From: Flavobacteriaceae bacterium
GTDB taxonomy: Bacteria; Bacteroidota; Bacteroidia; Flavobacteriales; Flavobacteriaceae
DNA length: 64,000 bases
Direction of reading: 5' to 3'
Assembly (NCBI GenBank): GCA_020854235.1
Contig: JADZFW010000042.1
Location: 1-64,000, forward strand
The notes beneath the pieces are model-generated. The model was given only the letters and a program-made list of their open reading frames with translations. It was not told the origin of the DNA and did not search any database. Numbering within the stretch: position 1 is the first letter of the stretch; the number at the start of each line of letters is the position of its first letter. Positions 26,505 through 34,161 of this stretch are shown here, in pieces. The translations under genes were made by a program, and so were the position numbers.

Positions 26505-26671
26505 TTGTTTATGTTTATGGGGCAAACGTAATTAAATTTATTTATATATCAAAGTATGTTTACTAATTTATAAAGAGTTTTGTTTTATTACATTTACTAA
26601 ATTGTATAACATTATAAATTGATCTAATTTAATCCATCTATATTTGAAAATTGTAAATTGGAGTTTTAAAT

Positions 26672-27550
26672 TTATTTAAACTTTTTTTTAACCCATTTAA
26701 ACCCATTCACCACTATAAGTGCGAATATACCTGCAATAATTCCCACCAAAAATTCAGCAAGAAAAGAAGGTAAAAAATGCAACCATTCGTGTATTTGATG
26801 CACATTGTGTACATAAATGCCGCCGGCTACAAAAAGCATCGCTAGGGTTCCTACTACAGCCAGAATTTTGATCACATAAGGTAGTGATTGTACCATTAAC
26901 GAACCTACTTTTTCTAAGGACTTTTTCTTGTATTTTTCACCTTTTCGCATCAAGGCAAATCCCATATCATCCAAACGCACAATCAAAGCTACGATTCCAT
27001 AAACGCCTACCGTAGTGATGATGGCAATTACAATTAAAACCATAATCCTTACGGTCAAACTTTTTTCTGCTACGGTACTCAAAGAAATAATGATGATTTC
27101 CAAGGAAAGTATAAAATCAGTCAAAATAGCCGATTTGATTTTTTTCTTTTCAGTGGCTTCTATATCTACATCATAGAGTTCTTGTGTTTCTAAAGCTTCT
27201 TCTACAGGATTGTGATGCGGAAAGAAATATTCAAAGATTTTTTCGGCACCTTCAAAAGCCAAATACAAACCTCCCAACATCAAAATTGGATTTACAGCCC
27301 ATGGGGCAAACGAACTCAAACCTACGATTAATGGTAATATGATGAGTTTGTTGAGAAATGAACCTTTGGTTATAGCCCAAATAACGGGCAATTCACGGGA
27401 TGAAACAAATCCGGTGCCTTTTTCGGCATTGACAGCTAAATCATCTCCTAGAATTCCTACTGTTTTTTTAGTAGCCAACTTTCCCATGGTGGCTACATCG
27501 TCCATCAAAGTGGCTATATCGTCAAAAAGTGCGAAAAATCCTGAGGCCAT
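26672..27550 (-). CDS. DUF808 family membrane protein (YedI-like)
   Basis: A 292-residue inner-membrane protein of the DUF808/YedI family. The N-terminus MASGFFALFDDIATLMDDVATMGKLATKKTVGILGDDLAVNAEK is diagnostic, followed by the SSRELPVIWAITKGSFLNK segment and about six to seven hydrophobic helices. Transport or membrane homeostasis has been guessed for the family; no function is established that I know of. It lies downstream of purB on the same strand with an 87-nt gap and probably has its own promoter. Confidence 0.9.
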   Translation of the reverse strand: MASGFFALFDDIATLMDDVATMGKLATKKTVGILGDDLAVNAEKGTGFVSSRELPVIWAITKGSFLNKLIILPLIVGLSSFAPWAVNPILMLGGLYLAFEGAEKIFEYFFPHHNPVEEALETQELYDVDIEATEKKKIKSAILTDFILSLEIIIISLSTVAEKSLTVRIMVLIVIAIITTVGVYGIVALIVRLDDMGFALMRKGEKYKKKSLEKVGSLMVQSLPYVIKILAVVGTLAMLFVAGGIYVHNVHQIHEWLHFLPSFLAEFLVGIIAGIFALIVVNGFKWVKKKFK

Positions 27551-27637
27551 GTGTGAGTTTGTATTTTAAGGTTAAAAGTTTCTTTCTTTGAAGTGTAAGA
27601 TTTAGGTTAGTTGTTTTTTTTGTAAAATGTTACAAAA

Positions 27638-28984
27638 TTACAATCCGGTGTAATTGAATGGGGTTATATTTTTGAGTTCGGCTTTCACCTTATCAGTTAC
27701 ATTCAATTGTTCTATAAAAACATGAATAGTTTCCCTATTTATTTGCTCATGGGTTCGAGTTAAGGCTTTCAATGCCTCATAGGGTTGCGGATAATTTTCT
27801 CTCCTCAAAATGGTTTGAATGGCTTCTGCCACCACAATCCAGTTGTTTTCCAAATCTTGGTGCAACTTGGATTCATTTACAATGAGTTTGTCCAATCCTT
27901 TTATCAAAGATGTAAAGGCTATCAAAGTATACCCAAATGGAACACCGATATTTCTCAAAACCGTACTGTCTGTCAAATCACGTTGCAATCTCGAAATGGG
28001 TAGTTTGGCAGACAAATGTTCCAATAAAGCATTGGCCAATCCCAAATTTCCCTCGGCATTCTCAAAGTCTATAGGATTTACCTTGTGAGGCATGGCACTG
28101 GAGCCAACTTCTCCTTCTTTGATTTTTTGTTTGAAATAACCCATCGAAATATATTGCCAAATATCCCGGGAAAAGTCAATCAAAATGGTGTTGATGCGCT
28201 TCATTGCGTCAAATGTCCCTGCCAAATGATCGTAATGCTCTATTTGAGTGGTAGGGAATGAATGATGTAATCCCAAAACCTTTTCAACAAATTCCTGAGC
28301 AAACTGTTTCCAATCTACTTCGGGAAAAGCTACGACATGTGCATTGAAATTCCCGGTTGCTCCTCCAAATTTTGCTGCATATGGGATGGCTTGCAACATA
28401 CTGATTTGTTGTTGCAATCGCTCGGTGAAAACTGCCAATTCTTTTCCCAATCGGGTAGGGGAAGCAGGTTGACCATGGGTATGAGCCAACATCGGAATCT
28501 TTTCCCATTGCTCCGAATACACCACCAATTTACTGAGTAATTGAGCCAATTGCGGATAGTAAACGGCATCAAAGGCCTCATTCAATGACAATGGAATCGC
28601 CGTATTGTTGATGTCTTGAGAAGTCAACCCGAAATGAATAAATTCTTTGTATGCTACCAAATTCATTTCGTCAAATTTGTATTTGATATAATACTCAACC
28701 GCTTTGATGTCATGATTGGTCACTTTTTCAATCTCTTTGATTTTTTGGGCTTCCACTTCAGTAAAATGGATGTAAATATCTTGTAGTTTTTGAATTTGCT
28801 CGGTTGTAAGTATGGGTAATTGTGACAAATTCAATCTGCAAAGTGCCAAGAAATATTCAACTTCCACTTTGACTCTATACTTGAATAGAGCAAATTCAGA
28901 AAAATATATGCTGAGTGATTGCGTGGCTTGATAATACCTTCCATCGATGGGAGAAATACTGTTTAGAGAGGTAAGTGCTTGCAT
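27638..28984 (-). CDS. purB: Adenylosuccinate lyase
   Basis: A 448-residue fumarase/aspartase-superfamily enzyme acting twice in purine synthesis (SAICAR to AICAR, and adenylosuccinate to AMP). It starts MQALTSLNSISPIDGRYYQATQSL, with the DIKAVEYYIK and HFGLTSQDINNTA regions, THGQPASPTRLGKE with a catalytic His, and the superfamily signature GSSAMPHKVNPIDFENAEGN. The length and start fit the E. coli-like subgroup. It follows the HEAT-repeat-like gene by 38 nt, in an apparent operon. Confidence 0.95.
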   Translation of the reverse strand: MQALTSLNSISPIDGRYYQATQSLSIYFSEFALFKYRVKVEVEYFLALCRLNLSQLPILTTEQIQKLQDIYIHFTEVEAQKIKEIEKVTNHDIKAVEYYIKYKFDEMNLVAYKEFIHFGLTSQDINNTAIPLSLNEAFDAVYYPQLAQLLSKLVVYSEQWEKIPMLAHTHGQPASPTRLGKELAVFTERLQQQISMLQAIPYAAKFGGATGNFNAHVVAFPEVDWKQFAQEFVEKVLGLHHSFPTTQIEHYDHLAGTFDAMKRINTILIDFSRDIWQYISMGYFKQKIKEGEVGSSAMPHKVNPIDFENAEGNLGLANALLEHLSAKLPISRLQRDLTDSTVLRNIGVPFGYTLIAFTSLIKGLDKLIVNESKLHQDLENNWIVVAEAIQTILRRENYPQPYEALKALTRTHEQINRETIHVFIEQLNVTDKVKAELKNITPFNYTGL

Positions 28985-29022
28985 AAAGTTGTATATAAAT
29001 TGACGTTTCGTGCTTAATTGTT

Positions 29023-29601
29023 TTACTTGATCCTTTTTAACTGTTCCAAAATTTTATGGCCATGATTCTGAAATCCGGGACTACCTTGCTGAATCTGTTG
29101 CAATATTACATCTTTTAATGATTCCAATACCCATTCCAATCCCGCGTTTTGAACATTGCCAAAGATAAATAAAGTATCCATAGTATAGGCTTTGGGAGCA
29201 ACCGGATAGGGACCGATCATCCAATCAAATCCGGCTTCTACTAGCTGCAAAATCTCAGCTATTTGTAATGGATGTTGCAGGGTTTTACATTTTTTATAAT
29301 CCAATGCAACCCACCTACATATTTTAGCTAATGACCTTACTGCCGAGTCGTTTTTAACATGATGCAAATGCGAAGTAAAATAGGTCAAATGAGGATAAAT
29401 CAAACTCAAATCTTGTTCAAATATGATTTCTATAACCCAAGCAGCTTTGTGATGATTCTTGTATTGGGTATCAAAAACAAGTGGTAAAACCTCTTGTATT
29501 CCGGTTAGATCATGTAAAATAAGGGTTGCTGCTCGTTCTCGATTACATCTGAGCGCCACACCCATAGTATCTAAAATGTGCTTGACCTCATTTTGGTTCA
29601 T
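29023..29601 (-). CDS. Helical repeat protein next to purB
   Basis: A 192-residue soluble, largely helical protein starting MNQNEVKHILDTMGVALRCNRERAATLILHDLTGIQEVLPLVFDTQYKNHHKAAWVIEIIFEQDLS. The spacing of hydrophobic helices is like HEAT repeats. Such genes often precede purB in Flavobacteriia and are sometimes labelled adenylosuccinate lyase by proximity, which the sequence does not support. Function unknown. The start overlaps the end of the small membrane protein gene (29588-29719) by 14 bases, suggesting translational coupling. Confidence 0.78.
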   Translation of the reverse strand: MNQNEVKHILDTMGVALRCNRERAATLILHDLTGIQEVLPLVFDTQYKNHHKAAWVIEIIFEQDLSLIYPHLTYFTSHLHHVKNDSAVRSLAKICRWVALDYKKCKTLQHPLQIAEILQLVEAGFDWMIGPYPVAPKAYTMDTLFIFGNVQNAGLEWVLESLKDVILQQIQQGSPGFQNHGHKILEQLKRIK

Positions 29602-29719
29602 CCGTCTCAGATTTTTCTTGCTTCTTAGGTGATGCCGTCAATTTGTACAACAACCAACCAAATCCAATAAATAAATGCAACACGATGACGACAAGTCCGA
29701 TGATTACCCAAGTGTTCAT
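29588..29719 (-). CDS. Small single-pass membrane protein
   Basis: A 43-residue ORF starting MNTWVIIGLVVIVLHLFIGF, with one hydrophobic helix (about residues 4-25) and a charged tail (SPKKQEKSETDEPK). It has a consensus -7 box TAATTTTG at 29744-29737, about 18 bp upstream, and overlaps the next gene by 14 bases. That arrangement supports it being the real first gene of the purB operon. No function known. Confidence 0.72.
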   Translation of the reverse strand: MNTWVIIGLVVIVLHLFIGFGWLLYKLTASPKKQEKSETDEPK

Positions 29720-30098
29720 GTGAATGTTGTTTTGTACAAAATTACATAAATTTTATTAACAAACGGAACGATTACAAGTCTGTGTACGACTCCAAGTCGT
29801 GCCCCGAGTATTCATACTTGCTTATGTTCTCACCAAATTTTAACTTCAGAAAAAGAAAAAGCCATTAGAAACTTTTAATCAGAATAATTTTGGATATTTG
29901 TTGAACTAAATGATGAAGAGTATTTGCTTTTTATTTGTAATATGATAATAATTGAATAATCTAAATGCTCCTAAAAACAAGGATTTTGGAATTTTGAATG
30001 ACATTTAAATAAGTTTAAACAATTAAAAAAAGCTAAATAGTTGATGTACTAGTTTGCAAAGTACATTTCAGTCTAAAAAAAAATTAAATGACCTCAAT
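29720..30098. other. Intergenic region between divergent operons
   Basis: AT-rich, no gene. It contains the minus-strand promoter TAATTTTG (29744-29737) for the small membrane protein. Near 29784-29800 it has a short GC-richer stretch with the imperfect repeat ACGACTCCAAGTCGT. Nothing else recognised. Confidence 0.55.
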
Positions 30099-30572
30099 AT
30101 GAAAAGAATGAATTCAATACAACAAGGGATATTAATTTCATATGTATGGGGTACGCCGATTGGACTAGTAACCGTTTTGATTGTATCTATACTTCCGGCT
30201 GCACTGACAGGTGAAGGCCTTGGGACCATGTTAATATTTGGAATTTATGGTAAATCAATACTTGGACTGATTATCTCTTTTCTTATTGCACTTGGCATTG
30301 CTGGGAAAAATGCTGTAATTGATATAGAAAGGCAAAAATCATTGCTTAAAACTTCATTCAAATATGCGTTGACCGTAAATACCATTATTTGGACAGTTTT
30401 TATTTTGATAACAATTTTAGATAATCAGAAAAAGATTTTGTGGATGTATTTGATTCCACCCATTATGGCTTATATCTTTAGCACTATAATGACAACCTTT
30501 ACATTAGGTCTATTGATAAGTTATTCCATTAGGAAAAGAATCAATAAAAACACAGATCAACTTTTTCAATAG
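30099..30572 (+). CDS. Hypothetical membrane protein
   Basis: A 157-residue protein with four hydrophobic segments: SYVWGTPIGLVTVLIVSILPA, MLIFGIYGKSILGLIISFLIALGIAG, TVNTIIWTVFILITIL and LIPPIMAYIFSTIMTTFTLGLLISY. It is probably an inner-membrane protein; no family recognised. The frame extends to a TTG at 30054, but the ATG at 30099 (MKRMNSIQQGIL) is the more natural start. The next gene follows after 24 nt, so they may be cotranscribed. It marks the start of the AT-rich accessory stretch. Confidence 0.65.
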   Translation: MKRMNSIQQGILISYVWGTPIGLVTVLIVSILPAALTGEGLGTMLIFGIYGKSILGLIISFLIALGIAGKNAVIDIERQKSLLKTSFKYALTVNTIIWTVFILITILDNQKKILWMYLIPPIMAYIFSTIMTTFTLGLLISYSIRKRINKNTDQLFQ

Positions 30573-30596
30573 ATTTCAGAAAAAAATTAAACAGGT

Positions 30597-31376
30597 ATGA
30601 AAATAAGTATAACCCTTTTGCTGCATGTATTTATTTTAAATTGTTTCGCAACCAATCAGATTGAGGATATTCTATATTATAATAATGATACACTTTATTT
30701 TTATGAGTCACCATTGGAGCAGATTCCGGAAATAGCACTCAAACTTCGAGATGGTGAAGTTGTTACTTATATGTCTTCTAATTGTTGGAGGGGATTTGTA
30801 GCCACTTGGCAAATTTTGGATAATCAACTATATCTATTAAACGTAAGTGAATGTAATTCCGAGAAGAATTTAAATCCTAAAATTGAAAAAATCTTGAACC
30901 GTACCTTTACAGATGGTAAAATGTTAGCCGATTGGGTCAAAGACGCTTTCTGGGCAGGTATGGACATAGAACTGGAACAAACTTTATATATTTCTGTATT
31001 TAAACATGAATATTATCTGACTTTTAATCAGGGAGTTTTGTTAAAAACAGAGGATTATCATTTCAAAAAGTGTTATTTCGATAATGTAGAAAAACGAACT
31101 GAATATCTAATGAATCAGTTAGATTGGAAAATTTTACCCGAAGTGGGTGATAAAGACTTAAGATTTACAGTGTTAATAGAGATTAATAGTGAAGGTAAAA
31201 TAACAAAAGTATCGATTGAACATTCCGATGATAATAGATATAATGCCGAGATTATAAATGTGGTTAAAGAATTACCTTGCTTGACCCTTTACTATTATAA
31301 AGGAGAAATTTGGGGAGAGGTGGAAAGAATCAATTTGACTATAAATCAAGAAAATATAAAAAAATACGTTCATTAA
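30597..31376 (+). CDS. Secreted protein with TonB-C-like C-terminus
   Basis: A 259-residue protein with a signal peptide (MKISITLLLHVFILNCFA). The middle part has no family that I recognise. The last 75 residues (LRFTVLIEINSEGKITKVSIEHSDDNRYNAEIINVVKELPCLTLYYYKGE) resemble the small alpha/beta fold of TonB C-terminal domains, as in many Bacteroidota periplasmic proteins, but there is no N-terminal anchor or Pro-rich linker, so it is not a classical TonB. A role is unknown; a periplasmic interaction module is a fair guess. Confidence 0.65.
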   Translation: MKISITLLLHVFILNCFATNQIEDILYYNNDTLYFYESPLEQIPEIALKLRDGEVVTYMSSNCWRGFVATWQILDNQLYLLNVSECNSEKNLNPKIEKILNRTFTDGKMLADWVKDAFWAGMDIELEQTLYISVFKHEYYLTFNQGVLLKTEDYHFKKCYFDNVEKRTEYLMNQLDWKILPEVGDKDLRFTVLIEINSEGKITKVSIEHSDDNRYNAEIINVVKELPCLTLYYYKGEIWGEVERINLTINQENIKKYVH

Positions 31377-31722
31377 TATCAAAGTTTTGAATTGTTAAAT
31401 TGTAAGTAAACCAACACTTATTGGAAAATTTATACAACAAAAACAAAAATTTATTAATTTGTGAAACTTGTTATTACATTTGTGTTTTTTGTGTTTTATA
31501 GAAATATAGATTACAAGGTGCTTCCATAATTATTTACAAATGAAATGATCATGACAATCCCGATAGCTATCGAGATGACAACAACTGAAAATGTCCCGAA
31601 AGCTTTCGGGAGCGAATTCCACTCGCCTCGCGAAGCGGGTCTGACCATTAAAAAACAACTGCGAAGTAATCAATGAACTCCGCTAAATATTAATATCAAA
31701 GTGAATTTAATAATATAGACAC
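31377..31722. other. Intergenic region with a disrupted leader element
   Basis: No gene. It contains copy E of the structured leader element, split by palindromic repeats, and otherwise only AT-rich sequence. Confidence 0.6.
31540..31658 (+). repeat. Structured leader element, disrupted copy E
   Basis: The element's 5' end (ATGAAATGATCAT, 31540-31552) and 3' end (TCTGACCATTAAAAAACAA, 31640-31658) are present. The middle is replaced by two dispersed palindromes (CGATAGCTATCG at 31561-31572 and CCCGAAAGCTTTCGGG near 31594) and a GC-rich CCTCGCGAAGCGGG block. The expected start codon does not follow at the usual spacing. Confidence 0.6.
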
Positions 31723-32133
31723 ATGAAAATCGTATCACTTTTACTCATTTTTCTATTTAGTTATCCCAATATCGAACGCAAAAATTCACTGGAATGCGTT
31801 GATTTTAAAAATGGTATATTTGAACTAATATCTACAAAGACCAATAGAAAGTATATTATCAAAAGATTTGGAAGTTCCCAAACTGAAAAATCTTATGACT
31901 TAAGAAGTAATAAGTTAAATGGAATAAGTTATTTTAAAGTTATTTGGGTAAATGACTGTGAATACAATTTACTTATAGATAAAACCGAAGGGTCTTACGA
32001 CAAAGTAGATCTTCTCATTAATTCAAAAGGTGGAATTAATACAAAAATTCTAAGTATAGAAAACACTTGTGCAACTATTCGTTTTGGTATAGATAGTTTA
32101 ACAATTGAAGGGAAGCTTTGTAAAATTAAATAA
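31723..32133 (+). CDS. Small secreted hypothetical protein
   Basis: A 136-residue protein with an N-terminal hydrophobic signal (MKIVSLLLIFLFSYP). The mature part has the pattern C..FKNGIFE....NRKYIIKR...S..YFKVIWVNDCEYNLL, shared with a family of small Flavobacteriia secreted proteins sometimes mislabelled as DNA topoisomerase IV. Two cysteines (ECVDF and NDCEY) may form a disulfide. Function unknown. No partner gene is evident. Confidence 0.62.
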   Translation: MKIVSLLLIFLFSYPNIERKNSLECVDFKNGIFELISTKTNRKYIIKRFGSSQTEKSYDLRSNKLNGISYFKVIWVNDCEYNLLIDKTEGSYDKVDLLINSKGGINTKILSIENTCATIRFGIDSLTIEGKLCKIK

Positions 32134-32218
32134 AATAATCATAACTCAAACCTACAATATAAAAGAATCATTACCCGATTCTCTAACCATACATATCACT
32201 ATTTTTCACTAAAAAATT

Positions 32219-32226
32219 TATATTTG
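32219..32226 (+). promoter_or_regulatory. Bacteroidota -7 promoter box (TATATTTG)
   Basis: An exact TAnnTTTG match 63 bp before a possible TTG start at 32290 and 105 bp before the ATG at 32332. Confidence 0.5.
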
Positions 32227-32331
32227 ACAAAATATTAATAATGAAAATTGATCTCAAATACTACATATAGCAATAGATGGAGTTGATTTTTGATAGCCCC
32301 AGAAAATGATACACCAATTAAACCCAAAAAA

Positions 32332-32898
32332 ATGTTACGACCCGGAAAAATAGACTTATTTGAATTATCCGACAAAATTTTGAACCATTTAAATAGTGAT
32401 GGTAAATTGAAGCTAACCCATTATGACTATTCACTTAAATTTAGACGGGATATCAATCATCCATCAGACAAATTCAATATTGACTTAGTTTTATTTGGAG
32501 AAGAAATTACAGTTTCATATTATACAGTAAATTATTTTTCAGTAGATCAGATTTTTAAACTATTTTTTGTCCATTTAAGAGATGACTATGGATATGAAAA
32601 TATTGAAGATGCTGTTATCGCTACGAAACGAATCAGTTTATCAAACAATCTCAAAGAGACCATACATGAAATAGACGCCATGTTCAAACTTCAAAATATA
32701 AGAGAATATACCATTTTTGTTGATGAAAAGTATCCGTATGATCAAGTTGATGAAAAAGGAATCCCGTTTTTTGAGTTGAATGTGTATTCGGAAGAGAAAG
32801 CATTGGATTTAAAAATTGAACTATCTTGGATTTCAAGTGACTACAATGATAAAAAAAGAATATTGGAAATAATTCATAAAAAACTAAATTGTACTTAA
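32332..32898 (+). CDS. Hypothetical protein
   Basis: A 188-residue soluble protein from the ATG (MLRPGKIDLFELSDKILNHLNSDGKLKLTHYDYSLKF). A TTG at 32290 would add 14 residues (MIAPENDTPIKPKK) and cannot be excluded. The chain is rich in Asp, Lys and Ile, mixed alpha/beta, without a signal peptide. No family recognised. It is AT-rich like its neighbours. An orphan immunity-type protein is one possibility, without direct support. Confidence 0.55.
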   Translation: MLRPGKIDLFELSDKILNHLNSDGKLKLTHYDYSLKFRRDINHPSDKFNIDLVLFGEEITVSYYTVNYFSVDQIFKLFFVHLRDDYGYENIEDAVIATKRISLSNNLKETIHEIDAMFKLQNIREYTIFVDEKYPYDQVDEKGIPFFELNVYSEEKALDLKIELSWISSDYNDKKRILEIIHKKLNCT

Positions 32899-32962
32899 AC
32901 CAATTCATTACAATGCCATAATTAGGCTTAATTGATTACCACTCATATATAGGCAAAAACAA

Positions 32963-33040
32963 TTGAAATAGCCATAAGATAAGCTTCATACCAATCGGGA
33001 AGATCACAATAAAATCTATAAGAAATGGCCTTTACACTTA
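32963..33040 (+). repeat. Structured leader element, partial copy D
   Basis: It shares GAAATAGCCATAAGATAAGC and CATACCAATCGGG with copies A to C. The stem is partly kept (GCCAT 32971-32975 with ATGGC 33025-33029), and an extra small hairpin AGAT/ATCT is inside the loop. The A-rich tail and start codon are missing. Confidence 0.55.
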
Positions 33041-33323
33041 CATCGTTATGAAGTGTATTGCATAATTCTCTAAATGTATCGTATTGCTAGCTCCTTCAAG
33101 TGCCAATATCTAAGAATAAAAGTAGTCAATCCTATCACATTTCTAAGACTCTAACTTTTACTCAAGTCAGTGTATAAATAAATACAACAACATCAACACA
33201 TATAAGAATATTTTAAGATATTTGTTGTGTTATATGAGATTACCATTTATCTGGTTGAATGTTTTGAAAATGATATAGGATGCGTTTGAAAATACTTTTT
33301 ATTTTTATAGGATTTTTATTAAT

Positions 33324-33414
33324 ATGAAATGTCCATAAGCAAAGTTGCATACCAACCGCAATGTTTATTTGGACATTCCATCTGACCATTAAAAAAACAA
33401 ATAATTATAAACAG
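33324..33414 (+). promoter_or_regulatory. Structured leader element, copy B
   Basis: It starts ATGAAAT. Stem AATGTCCA (33328-33335) pairs with TGGACATT (33370-33377), and the loop has CATAAG and CATACCAACCG. The tail ends 91 nt later at an ATG (33415) whose frame is broken after seven codons. The stem bases differ from copy A but keep pairing. Confidence 0.62.
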
Positions 33415-33438
33415 ATGAAAAGATTAAAACTTGCCTAG
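33415..33438 (+). pseudogene. Remnant of a gene start
   Basis: An ATG at the exact spacing from leader copy B opens MKRLKLA and then a TAG. No continuing frame with recognisable homology follows, so this is either a dead gene or a chance start. Confidence 0.3.
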
Positions 33439-34161
33439 GGTGAATAATAACAGTAAATATTTTTACACTATCCAAACAAAATAAATTAAATACAGAATTG
33501 AAAGTATTTATTTTATTGGTATTACCAATTTTAAAGTGAAATTATTATACATAAAATTCGAAAGGAAGAAATTTGACCTAAAAATTAAAGTACCTACATT
33601 TGTTAAAATTGTTCATGTTTATAACAAAGTTTTTTACCTTTGAGCATAAGAACATTTTTCAGATTTTACACAGGAGTTTTATAAATTAAAATACTAAGCG
33701 ACTGAAAAATTTGTATATTTTGCAAAATAACACTTGAGGATTATAACTTCATAAATCCTAACAGAGAAAAAGAATAAACTGGATAGTACTCAAAATATGC
33801 TTGGAGATTTTTGAGAAGTAAATTTAATGAAGTTACTAATTAGTATGAGGACAAAACTTTAAAAGTTAACAACTGTGCGTATAAAGATAGGATTCCTTTC
33901 GACAATGGAGTTGAAATGACAGAATTACAAATTTGATTTTTGTAATTTTATAAAGTCAATACTTTTTTAAAAAGATATTAAAACTAGAAAAAGACTTTAA
34001 TTAACTTAAATGAATGTACTAAGAGGAGTAATGTTTAGAATTGGGGCTTAGTGAATCGTTTCTAATATAATACTAAAAAACAGTTTAAAGCTACTTAACA
34101 TTTTTTTCGTATTAAAAATGGCAATTATATAATTATATACTTAACACTAAATTTATGTAAA

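Larger units (their letters stand above)
26363..26553 (-). promoter_or_regulatory. Phe/Tyr attenuator and promoter of the aromatic operon
   Basis: Read on the minus strand: a promoter TTTG (26553-26550), a 19-bp spacer and TACGTTTG (26530-26523); a 21-codon leader ORF (26504-26439); segment 1 CTTTTAT (26469-26463) able to pair with ATAAAAG (26455-26449); segment 2 CCGGAACT (26448-26441); segment 3 AGTTCCGG (26404-26397), which can pair with segment 2; and a terminator AAAAGTTCCG / CGGAACTTTT (26407-26398 with 26389-26380) ending in T7. Segments 2:3 and 3:4 exclude each other, as in classical attenuation. Pairings are seen in the sequence; the mechanism is inference. Confidence 0.85.
32899..34161. 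other. 1.26-kb AT-rich region without intact genes
   Basis: No credible ORF. It holds copy D (32963-33040) and copy B (33324-33414) of the structured leader element. Copy B is followed by a start codon whose frame stops after seven codons (MKRLKLA, 33415-33438). A TACATTTG box near 33592 is also present. It looks like decayed genes, but no family can be identified. Confidence 0.6.
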
